DNA of 64,000 bases from Limosilactobacillus equigenerosi DSM 18793 = JCM 14505 (GCF_001311375.1 NZ_BBAS01000001.1:62001-126000); one strand, 5' to 3'. Counted from the stretch's first letter, positions 1 to 10,296 are shown. A program made the numbers and translations. Notes: a model not told the origin generated them from the sequence alone.

Positions 1-1
1 G

Positions 2-1090
2 AATTTGGTCCGGGCTTCGACCACCAAACGGGCCCAAGCCCGGCGGAAACAACTCGATAAAATGGAAAAGATGGACCGGCCAATGACCGATGACCAATCG
101 ATCCACTTCAGCTTCCATAGTGAATATCCAAGCGGGAATGAAGTCTTAACCGTGACGGATTTAAAAATTGGTTATGATGAAATGACCGTCGCCGGTCCCT
201 TTAGTTTTGAAGAACGCCAAGGGCAACGGCTCGGCATCATCGGGCCCAACGGAATTGGGAAATCGACCCTATTAAAAACTATTTTAGGCCAATTACCACC
301 GATTACCGGGACCATTAAACTCGGCGCTAACTTACAAATTGGGTACTACGACCAAGAGCAACAACAGCTCCACCCGGATAAAACGGTCCTTGATGAGGTC
401 TGGGATGAACATCCAGAAATCGACGAAACCGAAATTCGAACCTTATTAGGGAGTTTCTTGTTCACCGGTGAGGATGTCTTTAAACTCGTCAAAGACTTAA
501 GCGGGGGGCAAAAAGCACGGTTAGAATTAACCAAACTTTCCTTTAACCCGATGAATTACTTAATCCTTGATGAACCGACCAACCACTTGGATATTGACAG
601 TCGGGAAGTCTTAGAAACCGCGATTAATGAATTTGATGGTACCGTCTTGTTTGTTTCCCATGACCGGTACTTCATTAATCAAGTGGCCACTCATATCTTA
701 GCCGTCAACCCTGATCACGCCACCGTTTACCCCGGCAATTACGATGATTACTTAGCCGCCACGGCCCCAACTGCTAGTGATACCCCAACTACTAACAGTC
801 AAAAAGCGCCAAGTAATCAACAACAGGCTTATCAACAATCCAAAGAAGTGCAACGGGCACGACGGAAAATTCAACGCCAAGTCGATGACATCGAACAACA
901 AATGGAAGGCCTCGAAACCAAGGTCAACGAAATTCAGGCCGAGATGAACCGACCGGAATTAGCCGCGGATATTGGCAAGCTAACTGATTTGCAAAAAGAT
1001 TTAGACGCCACCCAAGCCCAACTTGAAGAAGTCGAACTCGCTTGGGCCAGCGCCGCCGAAGAATTAGAAACCTTTGATCAAGAAAATTAA
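2..1090 (+). CDS. ABC-F family ATPase, C-terminal part (5' truncated by window edge)
   Basis: Soluble ABC-F protein with no membrane segment; this family acts on the ribosome or in translation-linked resistance rather than in transport. The open frame runs to the window edge, so the TTG at position 5 is not the true start and the first ABC domain is missing. Visible are the end of the interdomain linker, the second ABC domain with Walker A (GPNGIGKS, about residues 80-87), signature LSGGQ, Walker B with ILDEPTNHLD, and switch histidine in SHDRY. The last 100 residues are a charged coiled coil, as in the YdiF/Uup type. A strong terminator follows directly. The exact ABC-F subfamily cannot be settled from half a protein. 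Confidence 0.9.
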   Translation, partial: NLVRASTTKRAQARRKQLDKMEKMDRPMTDDQSIHFSFHSEYPSGNEVLTVTDLKIGYDEMTVAGPFSFEERQGQRLGIIGPNGIGKSTLLKTILGQLPPITGTIKLGANLQIGYYDQEQQQLHPDKTVLDEVWDEHPEIDETEIRTLLGSFLFTGEDVFKLVKDLSGGQKARLELTKLSFNPMNYLILDEPTNHLDIDSREVLETAINEFDGTVLFVSHDRYFINQVATHILAVNPDHATVYPGNYDDYLAATAPTASDTPTTNSQKAPSNQQQAYQQSKEVQRARRKIQRQVDDIEQQMEGLETKVNEIQAEMNRPELAADIGKLTDLQKDLDATQAQLEEVELAWASAAEELETFDQEN

Positions 1091-1095
1091 CGTTT

Positions 1096-1137
1096 AAAAA
1101 AAAGTCGGACCTGCATCCATTGCAAGTCCGACTTTTT
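1096..1137. terminator. bidirectional intrinsic terminator between ABC-F gene and birA
   Basis: An 8-A run, a GTCGGAC / GTCCGAC stem extended by TGCA pairing, and a 5-T run. It lies between convergent genes and the birA stop codon falls inside its tail, so it can end transcripts from both sides. Confidence 0.85.
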
Positions 1138-2095
1138 AGTTTGTAAGCTTAACCTTGACCACTTCTCCGGCCCCGTAAGCTTTCACGCCCGTCTGGGTAG
1201 CTACTTGTAAGGCATATTGATCACCAATTCCTTGCACCGTTCCAGTTACTAATTGCTGGCCATATTGTAAGGTCACTTGTTTTCCAATTAGCCATTGCCG
1301 GTGCCGATACGCCGTGAGCCACCGCTCATCACGATAAGTCGTTAACACCGTCGGCCAGCGCTTTAACAGTCGTTGTACCAATTGATTCCGATCAACGGTT
1401 TGGGTCGTAATCCCCGTCGCCCGGTCCGCAATTTCAACCGGCCACTCACTCGGATTTAAATTAATCCCAATCCCTACAATCACTTTAGGTGGTTGTGGCG
1501 TATCAAGCGCTTGCCAGCCTTCCGTTAAAATCCCCGCCACTTTACGATTATGTAAATACAAATCATTGACCCACTTAATCTCGATTTTTTCGCTTGGCAC
1601 CAAGCGTTGGATTTCTTCACTGACCATCACCGCCACGGCCCCCGTTAAGAACCCAGCGGCGTCGGGGGTCCAATCTACGGGCAGTGGACTGACAATGCTT
1701 AAATACACCCCCGTTTGCGCGGGCGAATAAAATTCCCGGCCCCGCCGGCCATAGCCCGCGGTTTGATGATTGGCAATCACGGCTATCAAGTCCTTCACTG
1801 CGGCACTAGCTAATTGACGCGCGCGATCTTGGGTCGAACCCAGCGTCTCCCAGACTTCTAATTGCCAGTCCGTTGCCAAACCAGCTTGAATCAAGGCAGC
1901 ATTCAATTGCGTTGTCCGTTCAAAGCGATAGCCTAATTTGGGGTGGCTCGCAATCGTAGTCCCCGTTGCTTTTAACTGTTGAATTGCTCGGGCAACGCCA
2001 GCCCGGGTGACTTGCAATTCCGTCGCTAATTGGGGGCCTCGCACCCAATCCCCGGCCTTAATCAGCCGTTCTAAAATTTGTGCTTTTAAGTCCAT
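1136..2095 (-). CDS. birA: bifunctional biotin-protein ligase / biotin operon repressor BirA
   Basis: Class II BirA, 319 residues, the usual length. Residues 1-60 form a winged helix-turn-helix (TRAGVARAI recognition region); the ligase domain shows GYGRRGR at 114-120, the biotinyl-5'-AMP binding loop, and KWVNDL further on; a small C-terminal SH3-like domain follows. It activates biotin and loads it on AccB, encoded 5 kb away, and when holo-enzyme demand is low it represses biotin genes. The ATG overlaps the end of bioY by 10 bases, so the two are co-transcribed. A BirA-type operator upstream of bioY makes autoregulation likely. Confidence 0.96.
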   Translation of the reverse strand: MDLKAQILERLIKAGDWVRGPQLATELQVTRAGVARAIQQLKATGTTIASHPKLGYRFERTTQLNAALIQAGLATDWQLEVWETLGSTQDRARQLASAAVKDLIAVIANHQTAGYGRRGREFYSPAQTGVYLSIVSPLPVDWTPDAAGFLTGAVAVMVSEEIQRLVPSEKIEIKWVNDLYLHNRKVAGILTEGWQALDTPQPPKVIVGIGINLNPSEWPVEIADRATGITTQTVDRNQLVQRLLKRWPTVLTTYRDERWLTAYRHRQWLIGKQVTLQYGQQLVTGTVQGIGDQYALQVATQTGVKAYGAGEVVKVKLTN

Positions 2096-2633
2096 TTCAT
2101 CACCCGCGTCCGCTTTAACGCTACTACCATCGCCGTCGCAACAATTGCCTTCATCGTATCACCAACTAAGAATACCAAACTCGAACTCAAACTGGCTATC
2201 CATGGTACGCGAAAAACCAAACTTAGTACCACCGCACCACCAAGATCAATTAACACGACAGTACTCAGCCACGTCACTAGCAATAATTGCCAATTGCGTT
2301 GCGGAAGTCCATAAAATTGGCACCACCAACTAACTAGCAATGGACCAACCAACCACCACAGCAAGTACGCCCCACTGGGGGATAACAAAATACTCAAGCC
2401 ACCACGACCACCAGGTAAAACCGGTAACCCTAGGGCGGCCAATAAGAAAAAACTCCCCATCACCACGCTGTTTTGCGCCAAGGTAATAACCAGCCCATTA
2501 ACATGACCGCTAAATTTTGCACCACAATTGGAACCGGAATAATCCCAATTGGGACTGGGGGCAACCAAGCCATCCCTAATAAGACGGCTAACATTAAGGC
2601 CGCCCGCGTTAATTCATTAATTTGTTGTTTCAT
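2086..2633 (-). CDS. bioY: biotin transporter BioY (S component), frameshifted in this sequence
   Basis: Membrane substrate-binding component for biotin uptake, used with an ECF energizing module. The ATG at 2633 has a GGGGG ribosome site 5 bases upstream. The N-terminal frame reads MKQQINELTRAAL and PVPIVVQNLAVMLMG, the BioY signature; the C-terminal frame reads LGLPVLPGGRGG and further hydrophobic helices. The two frames join near 2474, where one base (a G in a GCGG context) appears to be missing. After correction the length is about 182 residues, as expected for BioY. A conserved pair of frames with no decay elsewhere argues for a sequencing error rather than a pseudogene. Confidence 0.88.
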
Positions 2634-2646
2634 ATTATATCCCCCG

Positions 2647-2683
2647 AGTTCGTCAACGAATTATTACTTTTGGTTGACGAACT
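2647..2683 (-). promoter_or_regulatory. BirA operator upstream of bioY-birA
   Basis: A perfect 11-base inverted repeat, AGTTCGTCAAC and GTTGACGAACT, separated by 15 bases. This arm and spacer layout is the one described for BirA sites in Firmicutes (half-site GTNAAC, spacer 14-16). It lies just upstream of the bioY ribosome site and surrounds an AT-rich TAATAAT that could be the -10. Confidence 0.8.
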
Positions 2684-2690
2684 ATTTTTG

Positions 2691-2722
2691 AAAAAGCGAC
2701 CGTCAATTCGGTCGCTTTTTTT
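2691..2722. terminator. terminator of the fab operon
   Basis: AAAAAGCGACCG / CGGTCGCTTTTT hairpin just past the fabI stop on the minus strand, ending a 9.7 kb operon. Confidence 0.88.
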
Positions 2723-2737
2723 TAGCTAATTTGAGCC

Positions 2738-3495
2738 CTAAATTAAGTGGACCCCTTTATCAACGTAAATGATGTCCCCCGTAACCCCGGTTGATAAATC
2801 ACTCATCAAGAACGCACAAGCGCCCCCAACTTCCGCTTGGGTCACATTTTCACCATCAACCGTCCGGCGTTGGGATTCAGCTAAGAGGTCTTTGTAACCA
2901 CCAACCCCACTCACGGCCAAGGTCTTAATCGCCCCGGCTGATAAGGCGTTCACCCGAACCCCATATTTTCCCATATCCCGGGCTAAATAGCGCACGTTGG
3001 CTTCTAAGGCTGCTTTGGCCACGCCCATCACGTTATAGTTAGGGATTGCCCGCGTTGCCCCCATGTAACTCATCGCCACAATGCTAGCCTTGGGTTGTAA
3101 AATCTTTTGTCCTTGGCGACTAACGGCAATTAATGAGTAAGCGACGTTGATTGCGCTAAATCGTAACCATCCTTCGTGACACTCATAATTTCACCATTTA
3201 AATCTTCACTGTTCGCAAAGGCAATTGAGTGCACAATTCCGTCAACCTTCCCAAACCGCGTAAAAATCGTGGCAAAGGCTGCTTCGATACTCGTTTCGTC
3301 CGTGGCATCACATTGAATTAACCGGTTGTCGTCGTCAATGATTTTCCGCAAGCTCTTTAACGTTCGGTCCCGATTATACGTATAAATAATTTCGGCCCCT
3401 TGTTGCTCCATCACTTGTGCACATCCCCACGCAATTGAGCGCTTATTGGCGACTCCCATCACTACAATTTTTTTACCTGTTAATAATCCGTTCAT
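2738..3495 (-). CDS. fabI: enoyl-ACP reductase FabI, frameshifted in this sequence
   Basis: Last enzyme of the fatty acid elongation cycle: NADH-dependent reduction of trans-2-enoyl-ACP. The N-terminal frame has MNGLLTGKKIVVMGVANKRS (nucleotide-binding start) and the C-terminal frame has SYMGATRAIPNYNVMGVAKA with the catalytic tyrosine and lysine. The frames join near 3149, where an A is missing from a CAAACG context. Corrected length is 252 residues, typical of FabI and not the flavoprotein FabK. Downstream of accA with 14 bases between. It is the last gene of the FabT-headed operon. Confidence 0.93.
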
Positions 3496-3509
3496 GTTCT
3501 CTCCACTTT

Positions 3510-4283
3510 CTAAAATTTCCGATATCGTGCTTGCCGTTGATTTAACATCGTCGTTTCATCAAGAGCTTGTAAGTTAGCTAACTCCCGCACTAACACTGTC
3601 TTTACATTTTCAATAGTGACATTATGATCACTACTTTCCGGAATAACCCCTTCGATGACGCCTTGGGCTAACAAAGCTTGCGGCGTCATCTTCATCACTT
3701 CGGCGGCGTCATCGGCCCGGGAACTATCTTTCCATAAAATTGACGCAAACCCTTCTGGGGACAAGACTGAATAAGTACTGTTTTCCAGCATCCACACCTG
3801 ATCGCCACACGCTAAGGCCAGCGCCCCCCCGCTGCCCCCTTCACCATAAATAATGGTGATAATTGGCGTTGGTAGTTGACTCAGTTTCAATAAGTTTTCC
3901 GCAATCGCTTGCCCTTGTCCGCCTTCTTCCGCTGAGGTTCCCGGAAAGGCCCCTGCCGTATTAACCAACATAATCACCGGCCGCTTAAATTTGGCCGCGT
4001 TTTCGGCTAACCGCAGCGCTTTGCGGTAACCACCTGGTTCGGGACTCCCAAAGTGCTTGGCAACCCGCTCACTAATACTTTCACCACGATCGGTCGTAAT
4101 CACCGTGACCGCTTGCCCGTTCAACGTTGCTAAACCACCCACAATCGCAGGATCATCATGACCAACCCGATCGCCGTGCAATTCAAAGAAGTCCGGGAAA
4201 ATCGCTTGAATCATTTCCAGCCCCGTAATTTTATCTTCACTCCGGGCGGCTTTCACTATTTCGGCTGCCGTTAAATTACACAT
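3510..4283 (-). CDS. accA: acetyl-CoA carboxylase carboxyltransferase subunit alpha
   Basis: Transfers the carboxyl group from carboxybiotin to acetyl-CoA together with AccD, making malonyl-CoA. About 257 residues in the short Lactobacillales form, intact. Crotonase-fold signatures include GDRVGHDDPAIVGGLA, GSPEPGGYRKALR and NTAGAFPG. Two starts are possible: an upstream GTG at 4292 or the ATG at 4283. I chose 4283 because GGGAGG stands 9 bases upstream and the ATG overlaps the accD stop by 8 bases, a translational coupling arrangement that fits a 1:1 complex. Confidence 0.95.
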   Translation of the reverse strand: MCNLTAAEIVKAARSEDKITGLEMIQAIFPDFFELHGDRVGHDDPAIVGGLATLNGQAVTVITTDRGESISERVAKHFGSPEPGGYRKALRLAENAAKFKRPVIMLVNTAGAFPGTSAEEGGQGQAIAENLLKLSQLPTPIITIIYGEGGSGGALALACGDQVWMLENSTYSVLSPEGFASILWKDSSRADDAAEVMKMTPQALLAQGVIEGVIPESSDHNVTIENVKTVLVRELANLQALDETTMLNQRQARYRKF

Positions 4284-5127
4284 GACGCGCACCTCCCGTT
4301 TGAATTAACCATTTCAAGGTTTGCTTTTCAGCCGGGCGTTTCACAATCTGATCAATAAAGCCGTGAGCCAACACATTTTCGGCGGCTTGCAAATCATCCG
4401 CAATTTTTTTTCATGCATCGTTTGTTCAATCACCCGCCGCCCGGCAAAGCCAACTAGTGCATGCGGTTCGGCTAAAATAATGTCCCCTTGCATCGCAAAA
4501 CTAGCCGTTACTCCACCTGTCGTTGGATCCGTCAAGACCACAATGTACAACAAGCCAGCTTGACTATGCTTGGCAATCGCATTCGAAACTTTCGCCATCT
4601 GCATTAAGGACATAATCCCTTCTTGCATCCGCGCGCCACCAGAGGCCGTAAATAATACGACTGCCCGACGATTGGCCGTCGCATCTTCAAACAACCGGGT
4701 AATCTTTTCCCCAGTAATCGTCCCGAGTGACCCCATAATAAAGGTTGGATCCATAATTCCTAAATTAAATTGAACATCGTCAATCGTCGCTAACCCCGTT
4801 GCCACCGAGTCATTTAACCCCGTTACTTGCCGAAGCCGTGCCAATTTAGCCTGATAACCCGGAAAATTCAATGGATCTTGACTTACTAGCTCGGTATCAA
4901 ACGGTTTAAAATCGTCAACTAACCACCCTAAACGGTCACTAGCACTTATCCGGAACCCATAATCACAGCTGGGACAAGTCATATATTGATCGAGTTGCTT
5001 AGTAAAGATGGCTCGTTGACACTTCGGGCATTTTTTTCCACAATCCATCCGGAACTTTATCGACGGCTTGCGGATCCGCTTTATCATGCCGTTCACTTAA
5101 GGTATTGTTATTCCGATATAACTTCAC
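4276..5127 (-). CDS. accD: acetyl-CoA carboxylase carboxyltransferase subunit beta, two frameshifts
   Basis: Partner of AccA. The true start is GTG at 5127 ([16 protein letters not shown]), preceded by GGAG and overlapping the end of accC. The zinc ribbon CPKCQ...CPSCDYGF lies in the N-terminal third, then SGGARMQEG of the carboxyltransferase domain. An A/T run of seven at 5031-5037 has one base too many, and a run of eight at 4404-4411 needs one more base to keep frame; both lie in runs. The corrected protein is 283 residues and ends GGARHV. The two errors cancel over the full length. Confidence 0.92.
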
Positions 5128-6492
5128 TTTGACCGGCTCCTTTCCACCGTGGTAAAAATTCGGTTTCTAAATAATTAGTGGTAAGCTGCCCCGTTAAAAA
5201 GACGGGATCATTTAAAATTGCTAAATGGAATTTTTGGTTCGTTGTCACCCCTAAAATTACCATTTCATTGATTAACCGCTTCAATTTTTCAATTGTTTCA
5301 TTGCGCGTTTTCCCTTGCGCAATCACTTTGGCAATCATTGAGTCATAGTATGGGGTAACTTTAGAACCAGGGTACAGGTCTGTATCAATCCGCATCCCTA
5401 AATTACCAACTGGTAAGTATAAGTAACTAATTTCCCCCGTTGAGCATAAAATCACGGCGCGGGTCTTCGGCATTAATCCGACATTCAATCGCATGCCCAT
5501 TTAATTGAATATCAGTTTGACTAAAGGGCAGTGGTTCGCCACTGGCCACCATCACTTGCGCTTTTACTAGATCGATCCCAGTGACCATTTCCGTCACCGT
5601 ATGTTCCACTTGAATCCGCGTGTTCATTTCCATGAAGTAGAAATGATGTGCTTGATCCATTAAAAATTCCAACGTCCCAGTATTGCGATAATCAATTGTT
5701 TCAATCGCCCGCAAGGCAATCGCTCCCAATTCCGCCCGTTCACTCGCTGTAATCAAGGCACACGGACTTTCTTCAATCACCTTTTGCTTATTACGTTGCA
5801 ATGAACAATCCCGTTCTGGGAAGTAGACCGCATTGCCAAAGTCATCCCGGAAAACTTGTACTTCAATATGCTTAACATTTTCCATGATTTTTTCTAAGTA
5901 CATCCGGTCATCATTAAAGGACACGCGGGCTTCACTTTGCGCTTCAGCAAATGACCGCGCTAATTGATCCGCCGTATCAATCCGGCGAATCCCTTTACCA
6001 CCCCCACCAGAAGTGGCTTTTAACAGCACTGGATAGCCAATTTTTTTCAGCAATTTCAAGGGCTTGGTCCGCCGTTTTGACATACCCGTCACTCCCTGGA
6101 ATGACCGGAACTTGCCCCTTAATCATTTGTTCCCGGGCATGTTCTTTGTTCCCCATTTGGTCAATCGTACTTGGCTTGGGGCCAATAAATTTAATTCCTA
6201 AATCTTCGCACATTTCCGCAAATTCGGCATTTTCGGATAAAAATCCAAAGCCGGGGTGAATCGCTTCGGCCCCCGTTCCCACCGCGGCCGCTAAAATATT
6301 ATTCATGTTTAAATATGAATCTTGCGGACGAGCCCCACCAACACAAACGGCTTGATCAGCCAATTGCACGTGTAAGCTTTCCCGGTCCGCCGTTGAATAA
6401 ATCGCCACTGATTGGATTCCTAATTCCCGCAAGGAGCGAATAATCCGCACCGCAATTTCACCACGATTGGCAACGAGTACTTTTCCAAACAT
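5108..6492 (-). CDS. accC: biotin carboxylase subunit of acetyl-CoA carboxylase, two frameshifts
   Basis: ATP-dependent carboxylation of the biotin on AccB. ATG at 6492 ([20 protein letters not shown], the family start). The ATP-grasp glycine loop [17 protein letters not shown] and [11 protein letters not shown] are all present. A T run of seven at 6041-6047 carries an extra base (frame resumes as [11 protein letters not shown]), and a second shift lies near 5445-5455 before [11 protein letters not shown]. Corrected length is 460-461 residues. Sits between fabZ and accD in the usual order, with accD overlapping its end. Confidence 0.93.
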
Positions 6493-6503
6493 TGAAATCT
6501 CTC

Positions 6504-6938
6504 CTATCCAATAAAGAACGTTAATTCAGCGGTGCAGGCTTTCTTGCCATCCACCCACGCAATCCCAGTTCCCGAACCAATATTGCGCTTAACTTTATCT
6601 AACGTCACTTCTAATTTCATCACATCGCCAGGTCGAACTACCTTCCGGAATTGCGCTGACTTAATCCCACCAAAATAGGCCGTTTGTCCTTTAAATTCGG
6701 GTTGGGATAATAATGCTACCGCCCCAGTTTGGGCCAATGATTCTACGATCAACGCCCCGGGTAAAACTGGATTATCTGGGAAATGTCCTTGGAAGACACT
6801 TTCATTAATCGTTACATTCCGGGTTGCCACCGCCCGTTGACCAGGTTCTAATTCATCCACTCGGTCAATTAATAACATTGGAAACCGGTGGGGTAAAATC
6901 TTTTGTATTCCACTTACATCTAACACTGGTTCGCTCAT
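6504..6938 (-). CDS. fabZ: 3-hydroxyacyl-ACP dehydratase FabZ (second copy, mid-operon)
   Basis: Hot-dog fold dehydratase, 144 residues. Catalytic His in [11 protein letters not shown] and Glu in ALIVESLAQ are present. Start chosen at ATG 6938, 6 bases after GGAGG; the TTG upstream (6953) would put the ribosome site inside the gene. This copy lies between accB and accC, while another opens the operon. In lactobacilli with two such genes, one copy can also isomerise the trans-2 to cis-3 decenoyl intermediate for unsaturated fatty acids; which one does so cannot be read from sequence. Confidence 0.94.
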   Translation of the reverse strand: MSEPVLDVSGIQKILPHRFPMLLIDRVDELEPGQRAVATRNVTINESVFQGHFPDNPVLPGALIVESLAQTGAVALLSQPEFKGQTAYFGGIKSAQFRKVVRPGDVMKLEVTLDKVKRNIGSGTGIAWVDGKKACTAELTFFIG

Positions 6939-6939
6939 C

Positions 6940-7383
6940 TTAATCCTCCGCAATTGTAACTAAAGGTTGTTCAACTTCCACTAATTCACCGTCGCTAACG
7001 TTAATCGCCGTCACCGTTCCCGTTACATCACTCTTAACTTCAGTCATCATCTTCATCGCTTCGACAATGCAGACGACATCGCCGGCCGCAACATGGCTAC
7101 CAACACTAACATACGCATCCGCATCTGGTTTTGGTTGTAAGTAAACCGTCCCTACTAATGGTGACTTCACTTGCTTGCCACTTGCCTTAGGCGCTGATTC
7201 GCTTGGGGCCACCGGCTCTACTGTCGGGGCACTCGCCACCGGGGCAGTGGTAACTGGCGCTGCCACCATTTCATTTTTATTTAAATACAAATGAAAGTCG
7301 CCATCATCGAGCTTCATTTCCCGCATTTGGGAACTTTCAAAGTTCGCCATTAAGGATTCAATCTCTTTAAGCTTCACGTTCAT
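6940..7383 (-). CDS. accB: biotin carboxyl carrier protein of acetyl-CoA carboxylase
   Basis: Carries biotin between AccC and AccA/AccD. The N-terminal part (KLKEIESLMANFESS) is the assembly region, followed by a Pro/Ala/Val-rich linker (residues 50-80) and the biotinyl domain with the biotin lysine in VEAMKMMTEV. ATG 7383 overlaps the fabF end; a GTG at 7377 is 8 bases after GGAG and may be the real start. Substrate of BirA encoded upstream in this window. About 145 residues, normal. Confidence 0.94.
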   Translation of the reverse strand: MNVKLKEIESLMANFESSQMREMKLDDGDFHLYLNKNEMVAAPVTTAPVASAPTVEPVAPSESAPKASGKQVKSPLVGTVYLQPKPDADAYVSVGSHVAAGDVVCIVEAMKMMTEVKSDVTGTVTAINVSDGELVEVEQPLVTIAED

Positions 7384-8613
7384 CACTCCATTTCCGGAAG
7401 GCGAGGACCGCGTTGTGGCCCCCAAATCCTAAGGAATCACTTAAGGCGTATTCAGCCGTTGGTTGGTCTTGGTTCGCTGGCGTAACTAGGTTAACTTGAC
7501 ACTCAGGGTCTTGCACTTCACACCCAACGTTCATTGGTAACTTACCTTGGGCTAAAGCTGCGACCGTAATCACGGCTTCGACCGCCCCGGCACCACCAAG
7601 TAAGTGGCCCGTCATCCCTTTCGTACTACTTACCAAGACATCACTATCTTGACCAAAAACTAAGTTAATTGACTTAGCTTCCCCACTATCATTAGCATGC
7701 GTGGCCGTCCCGTGCGCATTGATGTAAGACACGTCCGCTGGGGTAATCCCGGCTTCTTTAATCGCTTGTTGCATGGCCCGGGCAGCCCCTTTTCCTTCGG
7801 GATCAGGTGACGTAATGTGGTATGCATCCGCCGTTGCTCCATAACCAACAATTTCACCCAGAATCTTAGCGCCCCGGCTTGGCATGGTCTAAACTTTCTA
7901 GCACCATTGCGGCCCCACCTTCACCAAGGACAAACCCATTGCGATCTTGGTCAAATGGCATTGAAGCACGCTTAGGACCCGTACTCGTTGACAATGCCGT
8001 TAAGGCTGCAAAACCCGCAATCCCGATTTCATTAACTGAAGCTTCAGAACCACCAGCAATCATTACTTGAGCATGCCCTTCTTTAATAAAGCGGAAAGCA
8101 TCGCCAATCGCGTTCGTCGCCGTTGCACAAGCTGTCACCACAGACGTCACCATGTTTTGGGCGTTAAAGCGGATTGAAATATTGCCGGCCGCCATATTCG
8201 AAATGGCCATGGGCACAAAGAATGGTGATACCCGCCGCGGACCTTTTTCGTGCATTTTAATAATTTGGTCTTGAATGGTGGTTAAGCCACCAATCCCGGA
8301 ACCAAAAATCACCCCAAGGTCTTCTGGATTCGTATTCGTTTCATCAATCCCCGCCATATCCACGGCCTCTTGCGCCACTTGAATCGCGTATTGAGAGTAT
8401 AAATCCATCCGCCGGGCTTCTTTTTTTACCGACAACAGCCGCCGCATCAAAATCATCAATTTGACCCGCAACCGTAATGCCGGTTTCTGTCGCATCAAAT
8501 TTCGTAATCGGCTTAATCCCAACTTGACCAGCTAACGTATTGTTAACAAAATTTTCAAAGCCATTCCCGTTGGCAGCAATGGCGCCCATTCCGGTAATTA
8601 CAACTCGTGTCAT
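7367..8613 (-). CDS. fabF: beta-ketoacyl-ACP synthase II FabF, two frameshifts
   Basis: Chain-elongating condensing enzyme. Active-site Cys in VVTACATATNAIG, the two His in NAHGTATHAND and later GHLLGGAGA, and the C-terminal GFGGHNA are all visible across three frames. An A/T run of seven at 8421-8427 has one extra base (frame resumes GKKEARRMDLYSQ), and a second shift at about 7873-7878 in a GCCGGGG context sits before RGAKILGEIVGYG. Corrected length is about 414 residues. Overlaps accB by 17 bases; fabG lies 13 bases upstream. Confidence 0.93.
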
Positions 8614-8626
8614 TCTTTTCGACCTC

Positions 8627-9358
8627 CTACATGGTCATTCCGCCATCAACCACAATTACTTGGCCAGTGACGTATTCATTTTGTGCTAAGAAAACTGCCG
8701 CTTGGGCCACTTCATCGACTTGTCCTAAGCGCCGTAATGGAATCTTCGTTAATAATTGTTCCTTAACTTTATCGGATAAAACATCCGTCATATCACTCTT
8801 AATCATCCCTGGGGCAATCGCATTACACCGAATTCCCCGTAAGGCTCCTTCTTGGGCAATCGTCTTCGTTAATCCGACAATCCCCCCTTTACTAGCCGCG
8901 TAATTAGCTTGCCCAGCATTTCCGTGCAAACCAACCACACTCGCTAAGTTAATAATGCTCCCCGAACGTTGCTTATTAAACTTCTTGATTAAGGCTTGAA
9001 TTAACATAAAGGGACCGCGTAAGTTAACATTTAACACCGCATCAAAATCAGTTAACTTCATGCCCACCAGTAACTTATCCCGGGTAATTCCCGCGTTATT
9101 AACTAACACATCAATATGCCCATAAGCTTCCCAGGCTTGCGTCGCAAAGTCAGCCACGACCGCTGGGTCCGCCATATCACCAGCAATAAATTGGTAATCG
9201 GCCCCGAGGGCATCTAATTGATCAGTCAATTCAGTGGGTAATTCATGCCGAGCATTCAGGATTACCTTGCTACCAGCCTTAGCAAAGGCTAGGGCCGTTG
9301 CCGCACCAATCCCACGTGAGCTACCAGTAATTAAAACTACTTTATCCTTGAGTTCCAT
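8627..9358 (-). CDS. fabG: 3-oxoacyl-ACP reductase FabG
   Basis: NADPH-dependent short-chain dehydrogenase of the elongation cycle, 243 residues, intact. Shows GSSRGIG cofactor loop at 12-18, NNAG, and the Ser-Tyr-Lys catalytic set in SVVGLHGNAGQANYAASKGG. C-terminal VIVVDGGMTM is typical. ATG 9358 is 7 bases after AAGGAG and overlaps the fabD end by 17 bases. Confidence 0.96.
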   Translation of the reverse strand: MELKDKVVLITGSSRGIGAATALAFAKAGSKVILNARHELPTELTDQLDALGADYQFIAGDMADPAVVADFATQAWEAYGHIDVLVNNAGITRDKLLVGMKLTDFDAVLNVNLRGPFMLIQALIKKFNKQRSGSIINLASVVGLHGNAGQANYAASKGGIVGLTKTIAQEGALRGIRCNAIAPGMIKSDMTDVLSDKVKEQLLTKIPLRRLGQVDEVAQAAVFLAQNEYVTGQVIVVDGGMTM

Positions 9359-10292
9359 CTTGGATCTCCTTTACAAATGCTTGATAACTTGCTAAATCTT
9401 CCATTTGGTACCGCGTTAATGAACGATCAACTTGCTTGGCAAATTGTGATAACGTCTTGCCCGGTCCAATTTCTAAAATTGTATCCACCCCGTAGTCATT
9501 GACCATTACAGCTAAATCATCCCCAAAGTGAGTTGGGACGGCTAATTGACGGGCCATCACGCTCGCAATTTCGGCTTGCTTTAGGGCTTGACTGGTCGTG
9601 TTACTAATCATTGGATACTTTGGTTCGGTAAAGGTTACCGTTTGCACCCGCTCCGTTAACTTAGCCTTCGCCGTGTCAAATAATGGCGTATGGAAGGCGC
9701 CATTGACCTTTAAAATGACCGCCTTCTTAGCTAAGCCTTGCGCACTAATTTGATCAACAACCAATTGTAAATCGGCTAATTTCCCACCTAAAACAATTTG
9801 ACTTGGTGAGTTGTAATTAGCGACATACACTCCATGTCCGTTGGCTTGGGCAGCTGAACATAATTGTTCAATCGCCGCTACATCCGGTTTAACAATGGCG
9901 GCCATCGTACTAGGCGTGGCATCCGCATCCGCTTGCATATACTTTGCGCGGTCCGCTAACAGCGCCATTCCGGAGTCAAAACTCACCGCTTCACTCGCTA
10001 TTAACGCTGCATATTCACCTAATGACAAACCGGCCATCGCCGTAATTGGCAAGTCTGGCAAATCCCGTTGGAGCATCTTAAACAAGCCCACACTGACCGT
10101 GACGAGGGCCGGCTGGACATTGATGGTCGTGGCTAATTCGTCGTGTTCACTTTTCAGAATCGTTGGTAAATCTTGACCAGTAATCGCACTCGCAGCAGAA
10201 ACCACCTTTTCAAAAAGGGGATCGGCCAAAAGGTCAATCCCCATCCCTGGTTTCTGTGCGCCCTGGCCGCTAAACAGAATCCCTAATCGCAT
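9342..10292 (-). CDS. fabD: malonyl-CoA:ACP transacylase FabD
   Basis: Moves malonyl from CoA to ACP. 316 residues, intact. FSGQGAQKPGMG at the N terminus, nucleophile Ser in GLSLGEYAAL, and His in NGAFHTPLF. ATG follows the acpP stop by four bases with a poor ribosome site, suggesting translational coupling to acpP. Confidence 0.96.
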   Translation of the reverse strand: MRLGILFSGQGAQKPGMGIDLLADPLFEKVVSAASAITGQDLPTILKSEHDELATTINVQPALVTVSVGLFKMLQRDLPDLPITAMAGLSLGEYAALIASEAVSFDSGMALLADRAKYMQADADATPSTMAAIVKPDVAAIEQLCSAAQANGHGVYVANYNSPSQIVLGGKLADLQLVVDQISAQGLAKKAVILKVNGAFHTPLFDTAKAKLTERVQTVTFTEPKYPMISNTTSQALKQAEIASVMARQLAVPTHFGDDLAVMVNDYGVDTILEIGPGKTLSQFAKQVDRSLTRYQMEDLASYQAFVKEIQDGTQG

Positions 10293-10296
10293 TGGC

